From contig DSCZ01000275.1 of assembly GCA_011048855.1 (NCBI GenBank), positions 1 through 7,982 on the forward strand: a DNA stretch of 7,982 nucleotides. The letters are read 5' to 3'. This document shows, in pieces, positions 1-6,874 of this stretch. Both the position numbers and the translations under genes were made by a program. Source of the DNA: Desulfobacteraceae bacterium. GTDB taxonomy: Bacteria > Desulfobacterota > DSM-4660 > Desulfatiglandales > Desulfatiglandaceae. Every line of letters begins with the position of its first letter. The first letter of the stretch is position 1. The notes beneath the pieces were generated by a model. The model worked only from the letters and a program-made list of their open reading frames with translations. It had not been told where the DNA came from and ran no database searches.

Positions 1-806
1 CTGTAAATATTGAGCTTTTTATGAATGATTTCAGGCAGCTTTTCCTGCTCGAAAATCAGCGGTAGTTCATAAATATCATCTACATCGAGACCCGTTATCA
101 CTGCATCGGGATGAACATCGCAAAAGCTCGAAATTTTGGCTTTGATTTTGCGCGTAAGAAATTGAGAACAACGACCGATGATGATGTCCGGAAAAATTCC
201 GCGTTGCTTCAGCAGGTTGACGCTTTGCTGCGTGGGTTTGGATTTTTGTTCGTTTACGCCGTGGGGTATCGGGACATACGTGAGATGAATGTAGATAATA
301 TTCTCCCTGCCCACATCCTCCTTGATCTGCCGCATCGCTTCCAGGAAAAGCTCATTTTCGATATCCCCCACGGTCCCGCCGATTTCAATAATGACCAGAT
401 CCGGTTTTTCGCGGGAGGCAATTTGAAATATGTGGTTTTTGATAATATCGGTGACATGCGGAATGTACTGAACAGTCTTTCCGAGATAGTCCCCCCGCCG
501 TTCCTTCTGCCTGACCATATCAAACACTTTGCCCATGGTCAGATTCCATGAACTCGAACACCGGACTCCGAGAAACCGCTCATAATGCCCGAAGTCCATG
601 TCCACTTCCCCCCCGTCGTCGAGCACGAAGACTTCGCCGTGTTCGAACGGATTCATCGTGCCGGGATCAACGTTCAGGTAGCCGTCGCATTTGATCGGAA
701 TGATTTTCATTCGTGACGAGAGCAGGTGGCCGATGGAAGCGGCCGCAATGCCTTTTCCAAGGCCGGAGAGCACCCCGCCGGTGATGATGATGTATTTCGT
801 CGTCAT
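1..806 (-). CDS. pyrG: CTP synthase, amino-terminal part (gene runs off the left edge)
   Basis: CTP synthase converts UTP, ATP and glutamine to CTP in the cytoplasm, the last step of de novo pyrimidine nucleotide synthesis. The visible 268 codons cover the synthetase (amidoligase) domain; the carboxy-terminal glutamine amidotransferase domain lies beyond the window. The ATG at 806-804 opens with [19 protein letters not shown], matching the family's usual amino terminus, with the loop lysine at residue 18. Further family landmarks follow in order: [46 protein letters not shown] (metal and CTP site), KSKPTQQS and the FCDV...DVDDIY region. The frame has no stop from 806 to the edge. One oddity is [11 protein letters not shown] where most CTP synthases have K-x-DPY-[IL]-NVD, so this may belong to a divergent subgroup. 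The Shine-Dalgarno sequence is weak. The gene is transcribed away from der. Identification is firm; the subgroup is inference. Confidence 0.95.
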   Translation of the reverse strand, partial: MTTKYIIITGGVLSGLGKGIAAASIGHLLSSRMKIIPIKCDGYLNVDPGTMNPFEHGEVFVLDDGGEVDMDFGHYERFLGVRCSSSWNLTMGKVFDMVRQKERRGDYLGKTVQYIPHVTDIIKNHIFQIASREKPDLVIIEIGGTVGDIENELFLEAMRQIKEDVGRENIIYIHLTYVPIPHGVNEQKSKPTQQSVNLLKQRGIFPDIIIGRCSQFLTRKIKAKISSFCDVHPDAVITGLDVDDIYELPLIFEQEKLPEIIHKKLNIY

Positions 807-844
807 GATATCCGGAACCCGTTTGAGGTTTCTGTCCGGCCTGA

Positions 845-873
845 AACGTAGCGGGATTCAAATGATTAGTCAA
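845..873 (-). promoter_or_regulatory. Candidate promoter for the CTP synthase gene
   Basis: Read on the minus strand, TTGACT (873-868) is followed after 17 bases by TACGTT (850-845), about 40 bases before the pyrG ATG. The -35 matches the sigma-70 consensus at five of six positions, but the -10 box is poor. Its position in the divergent gap supports it; the sequence alone is weak evidence. Confidence 0.3.
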
Positions 874-902
874 GGCAGAAGAACCGGCGACGACAAATCA
901 TC

Positions 903-931
903 TTGACCCGCCGCCCGATAACCCCCATATT
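903..931 (+). promoter_or_regulatory. Candidate sigma-70 promoter for der
   Basis: TTGACC (903-908), a 17-base spacer and CATATT (926-931) lie about 50 bases before the der ATG. The -35 matches at five of six positions and the -10 at four of six. Transcription would start near 938, within an AT-rich imperfect palindrome (GGTTTTT at 932-938 and AAAAACC at 947-953). It does not overlap the candidate minus-strand promoter at 845-873, so the two units could be read independently. Confidence 0.4.
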
Positions 932-983
932 GGTTTTTTAAAAATCAAAAACCTCCGGTTAAAAGGAAGCGTCAGGATAAAAA

Positions 984-2291
984 ATGACCCCGGTAATTGT
1001 AATAACCGGCAGACCCAACGTCGGGAAATCAACCCTGTTCAACCGTCTTTCACGATCGCGGACAGCGCTGGTCGACGACCGGCCGGGCATAACCAGGGAC
1101 AGGCTCTACAAAACGATCGATTATCAAGGGACCAAAATCACCATTGTCGATACCGGAGGCTTTGACGATACCGGCCGTGATCCTCTGCTCGACAAAATGA
1201 ACGAACAAATCGAGGCGGCCATTGGTGATGCCGAAAGGTTGCTGTTTCTGGTCGACGCACGCCAGGGACTGATGCCGGGAGACACAGAAATTGCTGCGAT
1301 CCTTAGGAAAACCGGCAAAAAAGTTTTTCTGGCCGCGAATAAAATAGACAGCCCGGAACACGAACACCTGGCCTCCGAGTTCCATGCCCTGGGGCTGGGT
1401 GAAGTCTATCCTCTTTCTTCGGCCCATGGCTATGGGCTGCGGGACCTTATGGACCAAGTGGTTGAAGGGCTCGAGGAAAACCGGGAGACAGAAGAGGACC
1501 GGCATGCCATCCGCGTTGCCGTCGTCGGCCGGCCCAACGCCGGGAAATCATCATTGATAAACCGAATGCTGGGGACGGAGAGGCTCGTTGTCAGTGACAT
1601 TCCAGGCACGACAAGGGACGCCGTCGACACACCGTTCTCCTACGGGGGTAGAGATTACATCCTGGTGGACACGGCGGGGATCCGTCGGAAGGCCAGGGTC
1701 CGTGAAAAAATCGACAGGTTCTCGATGATCAAGGCTGTCAAAAGCCTCGACCGGTGCCATGTCGCCGTCGTGTTGATAGACGCGGTTGAGGGAATCACCG
1801 AGCAGGACGCGCGCATATGCGGCTATGCCTTCGACCGAGGCAGGGGGCTCGTGACGGCGGTGAACAAGTGGGACCTCGTCAAACGGGACGAATGGGCGAA
1901 AAAGTTACTGGATTCGGGCATAGAAACCCAGCTCAAGTTTATGCCCTTCGCTCCCAGGATAAATGTATCCGCACTTACGGGAGAAAAGGTCACCCGCCTT
2001 TTCCAGGCGGTGAACCTGGTCTACGATCAGATGTGCGCCAGGGTGGGAACCGGAATTCTCAACCGGATAATCCAGCATGCAACAGCCAGGCACGCGCCCC
2101 CGAGAACCGGCGGAGGGACTCTGAAATTCTACTATGCGACCCAGACCGAGACTATTCCTCCAACCTTTACTCTTTTCGTCAACAACCCGAAGCTTATTCA
2201 TTTTTCATATGAACGATTCATAACCAACCAGCTGCGAGAGGAATGCGGGCTTCAAAATTCACCGATACGGCTGATTTTCAAAAAACGTTGA
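984..2291 (+). CDS. der: Ribosome assembly GTPase Der (EngA)
   Basis: Der is an essential cytoplasmic GTPase that acts in late assembly of the 50S ribosomal subunit. The 435-residue product has the family's typical length and its diagnostic architecture: two tandem GTPase domains and a carboxy-terminal KH-like RNA-binding domain. Domain 1 shows the P-loop GRPNVGKST (residues 9-17), DTGG (56-59) and NKID (119-122). Domain 2 shows GRPNAGKSS (182-190), DTAG (229-232) and NKWD (294-297). The KH-like part begins near residue 350 and includes the expected KFYYATQ...PPTFTLFVN block and a basic end (IFKKR). The ATG at 984 is preceded by AGGA (974-977) at a 6-base spacing and places the P-loop at the usual distance from the amino terminus. 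The gene stands alone: divergent from pyrG and convergent with the ClC gene 45 bases downstream. No key residue is missing. Confidence 0.98.
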   Translation: MTPVIVITGRPNVGKSTLFNRLSRSRTALVDDRPGITRDRLYKTIDYQGTKITIVDTGGFDDTGRDPLLDKMNEQIEAAIGDAERLLFLVDARQGLMPGDTEIAAILRKTGKKVFLAANKIDSPEHEHLASEFHALGLGEVYPLSSAHGYGLRDLMDQVVEGLEENRETEEDRHAIRVAVVGRPNAGKSSLINRMLGTERLVVSDIPGTTRDAVDTPFSYGGRDYILVDTAGIRRKARVREKIDRFSMIKAVKSLDRCHVAVVLIDAVEGITEQDARICGYAFDRGRGLVTAVNKWDLVKRDEWAKKLLDSGIETQLKFMPFAPRINVSALTGEKVTRLFQAVNLVYDQMCARVGTGILNRIIQHATARHAPPRTGGGTLKFYYATQTETIPPTFTLFVNNPKLIHFSYERFITNQLREECGLQNSPIRLIFKKR

Positions 2292-2336
2292 GAAAATTGG
2301 TGAAACCCGCCTGAGAACAAGACCCAAAGCCTCTTT

Positions 2337-4106
2337 TTATCTGGAAATATCCCGGCTCAAGACGCTCTGTTTGATTACAGCCTTGTCATAGGCGCCGATG
2401 ATGTCTCTTCTGGTCAGTACGCCTGCGAGCCGGCATCGATCGGCCGGATCCACCACCGGGATAATAGAAAAGTCCCGCCGGGTAAACGACTCCATCGCGT
2501 GGTGAAGGTTGTCTTCGGTCGTCACGCTCATCACCGGCGAACTGGCGATGTCACCCGCGACGACCAGGTCTTTCAGGTCCGGATTGAAAAGAACCTCGGA
2601 ATAGTCCTGGTAGGAAAGGATCCCGGAAAGGCAGCCTCGTTCGTCAAGGACTGGAAAGCTGTTGAATTTGCTCTTCGTTATAGTATTTGTCAAACTCTCA
2701 ACGTTCATCTCCCTGGTTACGGTTTCAACCTCGGGGTTCATCACGTCTCTCACCTTGATGCCCTTGAGAATATTGACTTCACGCCCGGCCCGTATATCGA
2801 TGCCCCGCCTGGCGAGCTTCATCGAATAGATCGACTCTCTGAAAAGCCTTCCGGCAAGAAGGCAGCTCACAATGCAGGTTATCATCAACGGCAGAATTAT
2901 TTTGTAGTCGCCGGTCATTTCGAAGAGAATGAGAATGGCTGTCAACGGCCCGTGAGTAGTCGCACTGACCACAGCCGCCATTCCCACGATCGCATAGGCA
3001 CCCGGGGAGGCGGTGCAGGCCGGCAGAAGAGGGTGAACCAGGCTCCCGAAGGCTCCGCCTGCCATGGCCCCGATAAAAAGGCTGGACGCAAATATTCCGC
3101 CTGAAAGACCGGATCCGATAGTAAGCGATGTGGCGAGAATTTTCACCAAAACCAGCGCCAACATAATAAACCAGCCCAGGTGCTGCATCAGGGCCATGTC
3201 GATGCCCCCGTAGCCCACACCAAGGACATGGGGGAAAACCAAGGCGGTGCACCCCATGATTATGCCGCCCACAAACGCCTTCAAATATTCGGGGATTGGA
3301 AATGCATTGAACATATCCTCGGTCTTGTAAAGCACCCGCGTGAATGTAACGCCCACCCCTGCGCATAACGCTCCGAGCAAAAGGTACAAAGGAAATTCCC
3401 AGGCGCTCACCAGGGAATAAGGTGGGACGAAAAAAGCCGGAAAGTCACCAAGGAAAGCCCTTGAAATGGCCGTGGCGGTCACCGAAGAAATAACGATCGG
3501 GCTGAAGGTGGCCAGTCCGAAGTCCCCGAGAATGACTTCCAGGGCAAACATCACCCCGGCGATGGGCGCATTGAAGGTCGCGGCGATTCCGGCGGCCGCG
3601 CCGCATCCGACCAGCGTGCGCAGCCTGCCCGGGGAAACATTAAGAAGCTGACCGATCGCCGAGCCGATTGCCGAGCCGATCTGTACGATAGGGCCTTCCC
3701 TGCCCACCGATCCGCCGACGCCTATCGATATCGCGGAGGCCAGCGTCTTTATGGCCACCACGCGCTTGCGTATCACCCCGCCCCTCAAAGCAACGGATTC
3801 CATAACTTCGGGCACGCCGTGGCCCTTCGCCTCCCTGGCGAAAAAATATATCATCGGCCCCACAACAAGCCCGCCCACCGCCGGCACCCATATGTAGCGA
3901 TACCAGGGAAGCTCCAGAAGAATCCACAAAAGCTCATCCGTTGAACCGAAAGCCAGGTGTTGAAAAAACCCGATTAGATATCTGAAGCCGACCGCCCCCA
4001 GGCCCGCCGCGATCCCGACGATCAGGGCGAAGAAAGCCATCGTGGTCTGTTCGCTGGCACCCAGGGGCTTGAGGCCGTTCAAAAAACCTGACCCTTTTTG
4101 AGTCAT
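2337..4106 (-). CDS. ClC-family chloride channel/transporter with two CBS domains
   Basis: This is an inner-membrane anion-conducting protein of the ClC family, with about 440 residues of membrane domain followed by a cytoplasmic pair of CBS domains. The ATG at 4106-4104 is chosen because GAAAGGA (4118-4112) lies 5 bases upstream; it gives 589 residues. An in-frame ATG at 4160 would add 18 residues but has no ribosome binding site. In the numbering of that longer form (subtract 18 for the chosen start), the ClC motifs are GHGVP (113-117), GREGP with the gating glutamate (E155), FNAPIAG...LEV (196-209), GSGLSGGIF (349-357) and a tyrosine in ESIYS (Y445). The CBS domains span about 468-525 and 533-592 and may bind adenine nucleotides. 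Two residues stand out: Val209 where proton-coupled exchangers such as E. coli ClcA have the internal proton glutamate, and His114 where ClcA has the filter serine. Family assignment is firm; transport mode and anion preference cannot be read from sequence. Confidence 0.95.
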   Translation of the reverse strand: MTQKGSGFLNGLKPLGASEQTTMAFFALIVGIAAGLGAVGFRYLIGFFQHLAFGSTDELLWILLELPWYRYIWVPAVGGLVVGPMIYFFAREAKGHGVPEVMESVALRGGVIRKRVVAIKTLASAISIGVGGSVGREGPIVQIGSAIGSAIGQLLNVSPGRLRTLVGCGAAAGIAATFNAPIAGVMFALEVILGDFGLATFSPIVISSVTATAISRAFLGDFPAFFVPPYSLVSAWEFPLYLLLGALCAGVGVTFTRVLYKTEDMFNAFPIPEYLKAFVGGIIMGCTALVFPHVLGVGYGGIDMALMQHLGWFIMLALVLVKILATSLTIGSGLSGGIFASSLFIGAMAGGAFGSLVHPLLPACTASPGAYAIVGMAAVVSATTHGPLTAILILFEMTGDYKIILPLMITCIVSCLLAGRLFRESIYSMKLARRGIDIRAGREVNILKGIKVRDVMNPEVETVTREMNVESLTNTITKSKFNSFPVLDERGCLSGILSYQDYSEVLFNPDLKDLVVAGDIASSPVMSVTTEDNLHHAMESFTRRDFSIIPVVDPADRCRLAGVLTRRDIIGAYDKAVIKQSVLSRDISR

Positions 4107-4111
4107 TGTGA

Positions 4112-4118
4112 TCCTTTC
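4112..4118 (-). promoter_or_regulatory. Ribosome binding site that decides the ClC start
   Basis: GAAAGGA on the minus strand lies 5 bases before the ATG at 4106. The alternative upstream ATG at 4160 has only GC-rich sequence without a purine core in front of it, so this site argues for the shorter protein. Confidence 0.7.
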
Positions 4119-4266
4119 AATATATCGACTCTCTCCCTTTCTCAGACGAAGGGCGTTCATCGAACAGGCCGGTCCAAAACCCGCTGAGCCGGTCGCAAAA
4201 CAAGTTACGCTTTACCATATCCGCACAAGCTTTTCAAATCCATTGACCACCTCTTTCCCGCAAGCC

Positions 4267-4294
4267 TTGACATCAAACAATTCGCTATTATATT
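4267..4294 (+). promoter_or_regulatory. Promoter of the small heat shock protein gene
   Basis: TTGACA (4267-4272), a 16-base spacer and TATATT (4289-4294) form a strong sigma-70-like promoter. Transcription would begin near 4301 and leave about 70 bases of leader before the ATG at 4372. There is no E. coli-type sigma-32 -10 box (CCCCAT) and no CIRCE element, so heat control, if any, would act through something else; the palindrome over the -10 box is the obvious candidate. Confidence 0.6.
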
Positions 4295-4299
4295 AGCGA
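4282..4299. repeat. 18-base palindrome over the hsp20 -10 box (possible operator)
   Basis: TCGCTA (4282-4287) and TAGCGA (4294-4299) are perfect inverted repeats around a 6-base AT-rich centre, TTATAT. The centre overlaps the predicted -10 box, so a dimeric repressor bound here would block the promoter. It matches neither the CIRCE (HrcA) nor the HAIR (HspR) consensus. The operator role is inferred from position and symmetry only. Confidence 0.5.
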
Positions 4300-4355
4300 C
4301 ATAGACGATAATACCAACGGTGAATGCGGGGGATACCCGGAGCAGCCGAACAAGG

Positions 4356-4365
4356 AAGGAGGTGA
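4356..4365 (+). promoter_or_regulatory. Strong Shine-Dalgarno sequence of hsp20
   Basis: AAGGAGGTGA is an essentially full-length match to the anti-Shine-Dalgarno sequence and lies 6 bases before the ATG at 4372. It is far stronger than the ribosome sites of the other genes in the window and implies a high translation rate when the mRNA is present. Confidence 0.85.
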
Positions 4366-4371
4366 GTTTCT

Positions 4372-4821
4372 ATGTTCAGCTTGACACCATGGCGTGAAAG
4401 AAGGGAAGTGGATACTCTGAGACGTGAAATGGACAGGCTGTTCGACAGGTTTTTCGATCTCAAACCTATGCCTTTCCGGGGCGAGGAAGCTCATTTCATC
4501 CCAACGGTGGATGTGTCCGAAACCGAAAAAGATGTGCTGGTGAAAGCCGAGCTGCCTGGAATGGAAGCCAAGGATATCGATGTATCCGCACAGGGGCGGA
4601 TGCTCTCGATCCGCGGGGAAAGAAAACACGAAACCGAAGAGAAAGGGGAAAACTACCACCGCGTCGAAAGAGCTTACGGGAGCTTCTCACGCAGTGTCGA
4701 ACTTCCTGCCGAAGTGGATGAGTCAAAAGTGGAGGCTACCTACAAACGAGGTGTATTGGAACTTCGAATGCCGAAGATTGTAAAGGAGCCGGTTAAAAAA
4801 ATAGCGATAAAGGGAGAATAA
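4372..4821 (+). CDS. Small heat shock protein, Hsp20/alpha-crystallin family
   Basis: This is an ATP-independent holdase chaperone of the cytoplasm that would bind unfolding proteins and pass them to ATP-dependent chaperones. The 149-residue length is typical of bacterial Hsp20 proteins. A charged amino-terminal arm (residues 1-42, with the helix-like WRERREVDTLRREMDRLFD) precedes an alpha-crystallin domain at about 43-135. That domain includes IPTVDVSETEKD, the ELPGMEAKDIDV strand region, YGSFSRSVELP and the hallmark GVLEL (127-131). The carboxy-terminal tail holds an I-x-I motif (IAI, 144-146), which in this family docks into a neighbouring subunit during oligomer assembly. The gene is monocistronic, with its own promoter, a very strong ribosome binding site and a terminator directly after it, as expected of a stress gene that must be switched as a unit. 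Confidence 0.95.
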   Translation: MFSLTPWRERREVDTLRREMDRLFDRFFDLKPMPFRGEEAHFIPTVDVSETEKDVLVKAELPGMEAKDIDVSAQGRMLSIRGERKHETEEKGENYHRVERAYGSFSRSVELPAEVDESKVEATYKRGVLELRMPKIVKEPVKKIAIKGE

Positions 4822-4843
4822 AACCTGTTCAACAGTGTTTCCG

Positions 4844-4880
4844 CCGCCCGCCGGACCCGACATCGGCGGGCGGTTCTTTG
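4844..4880 (+). terminator. Rho-independent terminator after hsp20
   Basis: A 10-base-pair GC-only stem (CCGCCCGCCG at 4844-4853 and CGGCGGGCGG at 4864-4873) with a 10-base loop is followed by TTCTTTG. It starts 23 bases after the hsp20 stop and ends before the next promoter at 4905. The U-tract is short and interrupted, but the stem is very stable. Confidence 0.8.
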
Positions 4881-4904
4881 TGGACCCGCTTCCCAGCCGT
4901 TTTC

Positions 4905-4933
4905 TTGACACCGCACAACCCCGACCCTATACT
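4905..4933 (+). promoter_or_regulatory. Near-consensus sigma-70 promoter of the exporter/glycosyltransferase operon
   Basis: TTGACA (4905-4910) and TATACT (4928-4933) are separated by an ideal 17 bases. Transcription would begin near 4940. It follows the hsp20 terminator immediately, so it marks a new transcription unit, and a strong constitutive promoter fits an envelope biogenesis operon. Confidence 0.75.
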
Positions 4934-4942
4934 TAGTTTCCG

Positions 4943-4957
4943 TCCGGTGTTTCCGGA
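4943..4957 (+). repeat. Short inverted repeat just after the predicted transcription start
   Basis: TCCGG (4943-4947) and CCGGA (4953-4957) flank TGTTT. In RNA this could form a small 5-base-pair hairpin at the very 5' end of the operon mRNA. Its last base is the A of the first possible ATG (4957), so it may stabilise the transcript or hide that ATG. It is short enough to be chance. Confidence 0.3.
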
Positions 4958-5037
4958 TGAAAATTTTATCGACCGTCGAGACAAGCTTTCTCTTCCGGTT
5001 TCAAGAGACTGACCTTATTATAAAATGCAGAGCCGCC

Positions 5038-6858
5038 ATGCTCAGATCCATCCTTGGAAAAGATATCGCACCCTATGTCAAACGCCACCACAGGCTGCTG
5101 ATAGCCGCCCTGGCACTCACGGCCACGGCCTCCATCTTTGTCGTAATCCCCGCCTATCTCCTTAAACCTTTCGTGGACGAAGGCATGAAGATAGGAACTG
5201 AACCGGTCTCATGGAAAATTCCATGGATTGTATTCGAGCCGGGTACCTGGACATCATGGCGGATCACAGAAAAAGCCCTGGTCGAAAACGTGTCCCCCAA
5301 CAGGCTCCTGATCATCCTCACAAGCATAGCGTTCATATCGGTCCTGTTCAAGTCCTTCGCAATCTACCTGAGCGGCCTCGCGGCCACCGCACTTTCCAAC
5401 CGGGTGGTGATGTCCCTCAGGGTCGACCTTTACAACAAGTTCGTAACCCTGCCTCTCGGTTTCTACTACAAGAGGAAGACAGGGGAGCTGATAGCCCGTG
5501 CCACCGCGGACCTGACGATGCTTCAGAACCTCATAGCAAACGTTCTGATAGGCCTGGTGGAGCATCCGCTGACTGCGCTGGTTTTCCTTTGCTACCTTTT
5601 CGTGATGAATTACAAGCTGACAGTGCTGGTGTTCGTGATCGTCCCGTTGATCGTAGGGCTCATCCGGTTGTTTGGCAGGAAGGTTCAAAAACACGCAACC
5701 CGCGTGCAGGATGCAACCGCGGAGGTCACCTCGGCATACCAGGAAACCCTCATGTGCCTTAAGGTCATATACGGGTTTTTCACGTCCCAGCGAGAGACCG
5801 AGCGTTTTCGCGTTCTCGCGCGGGATCTTTATCGAAAAATAATGAAATGGAGCAGGTGGAGCCTCGGTCTGGGCCCGATGATGGACTCTGCGGTGTTCCT
5901 GGTGCTTCCGGCGGTGCTGATAGCCGGCAAGGTCATGTTCGACCACACACTGGGGGAGCTGATGAGCATGGTCTACGCCTTCAGCAGAGTCTACAGCCCG
6001 ATCAAAAAACTGGCGCTCGTGAACAATAATCTCCGGACGCTCCAGGGAGCCACCGCCAGAGTGTTCGAAATCATGAGAACCGAACCTGCGCTCGCCGAAA
6101 AGCCCGGGGCTTCGGTCCTCGGCCGCCACGGGGAATCCATTGAGTTTCGCGGCGTATGCTTCCGTTACAATCCCGAAACTCCCGTGTTGTCCAATATTTC
6201 CTTTAACGTAAGGGCTGGGGAGATGGTGGCTTTCGTCGGGTCCACCGGATCGGGCAAAAGCACCCTGCTCGACCTGATACCCCGTTTCCACGACGTGACC
6301 GACGGCGCCATCCTGATAGACGGCATGGATGTACGTGATGTAACGCTGGAATCCCTCCGCAGGCAGATCGGCATCGTCAACCAGGATGTGCTCCTGTTCC
6401 ACGATACGATATTCAGTAATATTTCCTACGGCATGCCGGATGCGGACCGGGAAGAGATCATCTCCGCCGCGAGGGCCGCCCACGCCCACGAATTCATCAT
6501 GGAACAAACCGTGGGCTACGACACGCTTGTCGGCGACAGGGGAGGGTCGCTGTCGGGCGGCCAGAAACAGCGCATAGCCATAGCCAGGGCGCTCATAACC
6601 AACCCATCCATATTAATCCTGGACGAAGCGGCATCAGCCCTGGACACCGAAAGCGAGGCGCTGGTTCAAAAAGCCATAGACCGGCTTCATGGTCAAATGA
6701 CGATCCTGGTGGTGGCTCACCGTTTAAGCACCATCAGGAAGGCCGACCGCATTTTCGTACTCGAACACGGAGAAATCGTGGAATCCGGCACAAGGGAGGA
6801 ACTGCTTTCCAGAAACAGCCGCTTCAAACGTCTCTATGAAATGCAGTTCGCAGACTGA
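5038..6858 (+). CDS. msbA: MsbA-like ABC exporter (lipid A-core or lipid-linked glycan flippase)
   Basis: This is an inner-membrane half-transporter with a fused six-helix membrane domain and one ATPase domain, expected to work as a homodimer. Numbering is from the ATG at 5038 (606 residues). Hydrophobic segments lie near 20-42, 90-118, 166-190, 194-213, 278-301 and 304-323. The ATPase domain has Walker A GSTGSGKST (401-409), Q-loop glutamine 449, signature LSGGQ (505-509), Walker B ILILDE (525-530, catalytic E530) and the switch histidine H561, so it looks fully active. Family and neighbours suggest it flips lipid A-core or a similar glycolipid, though other lipid or drug substrates cannot be excluded. 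An in-frame ATG at 4957 would add 27 residues; the later ATG is preferred because the extension does not look like family sequence and would leave a leader of only about 17 bases. The loop between helices 1 and 2 (about 43-89) is longer than in E. coli MsbA. Confidence 0.9.
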   Translation: MLRSILGKDIAPYVKRHHRLLIAALALTATASIFVVIPAYLLKPFVDEGMKIGTEPVSWKIPWIVFEPGTWTSWRITEKALVENVSPNRLLIILTSIAFISVLFKSFAIYLSGLAATALSNRVVMSLRVDLYNKFVTLPLGFYYKRKTGELIARATADLTMLQNLIANVLIGLVEHPLTALVFLCYLFVMNYKLTVLVFVIVPLIVGLIRLFGRKVQKHATRVQDATAEVTSAYQETLMCLKVIYGFFTSQRETERFRVLARDLYRKIMKWSRWSLGLGPMMDSAVFLVLPAVLIAGKVMFDHTLGELMSMVYAFSRVYSPIKKLALVNNNLRTLQGATARVFEIMRTEPALAEKPGASVLGRHGESIEFRGVCFRYNPETPVLSNISFNVRAGEMVAFVGSTGSGKSTLLDLIPRFHDVTDGAILIDGMDVRDVTLESLRRQIGIVNQDVLLFHDTIFSNISYGMPDADREEIISAARAAHAHEFIMEQTVGYDTLVGDRGGSLSGGQKQRIAIARALITNPSILILDEAASALDTESEALVQKAIDRLHGQMTILVVAHRLSTIRKADRIFVLEHGEIVESGTREELLSRNSRFKRLYEMQFAD

Positions 6859-6874
6859 AGGGAACGGCCACGCC

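Noticed and set aside
111..551. 146-codon plus-strand reading frame
   Set aside because: It lies codon-for-codon antisense to the CTP synthase gene; the minus strand has strong conserved motifs and this frame resembles no family.
932..953. AT-rich inverted repeat before der as a terminator or riboswitch
   Set aside because: The 7-base stem is almost all A-T pairs and would be weak; no riboswitch core was recognised, so it is mentioned only with the der promoter.
1050..1505. 151-codon minus-strand reading frame inside der
   Set aside because: It is antisense to the first GTPase domain of Der and has no motifs of its own.
2499..3104. 201-codon plus-strand reading frame inside the ClC gene
   Set aside because: It is antisense to the CBS domains and last membrane helices; low-complexity basic composition and no family resemblance.
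2779..3366. 195-codon minus-strand frame overlapping the ClC gene
   Set aside because: It is an out-of-frame shadow on the same strand as the intact ClC gene, so it does not indicate a frameshift.
4107..4260. Promoter for the ClC gene on the minus strand
   Set aside because: Only poor matches were found (for example a TTGAAA with a TAAAGC-like -10); none is good enough to report as a feature.
5254..6507. 417-codon minus-strand reading frame inside the exporter gene
   Set aside because: Its length comes from GC-biased antisense of the ABC exporter; the product is His- and Gln-rich, has no recognisable domain and no ribosome site, while the plus strand has every ABC motif.
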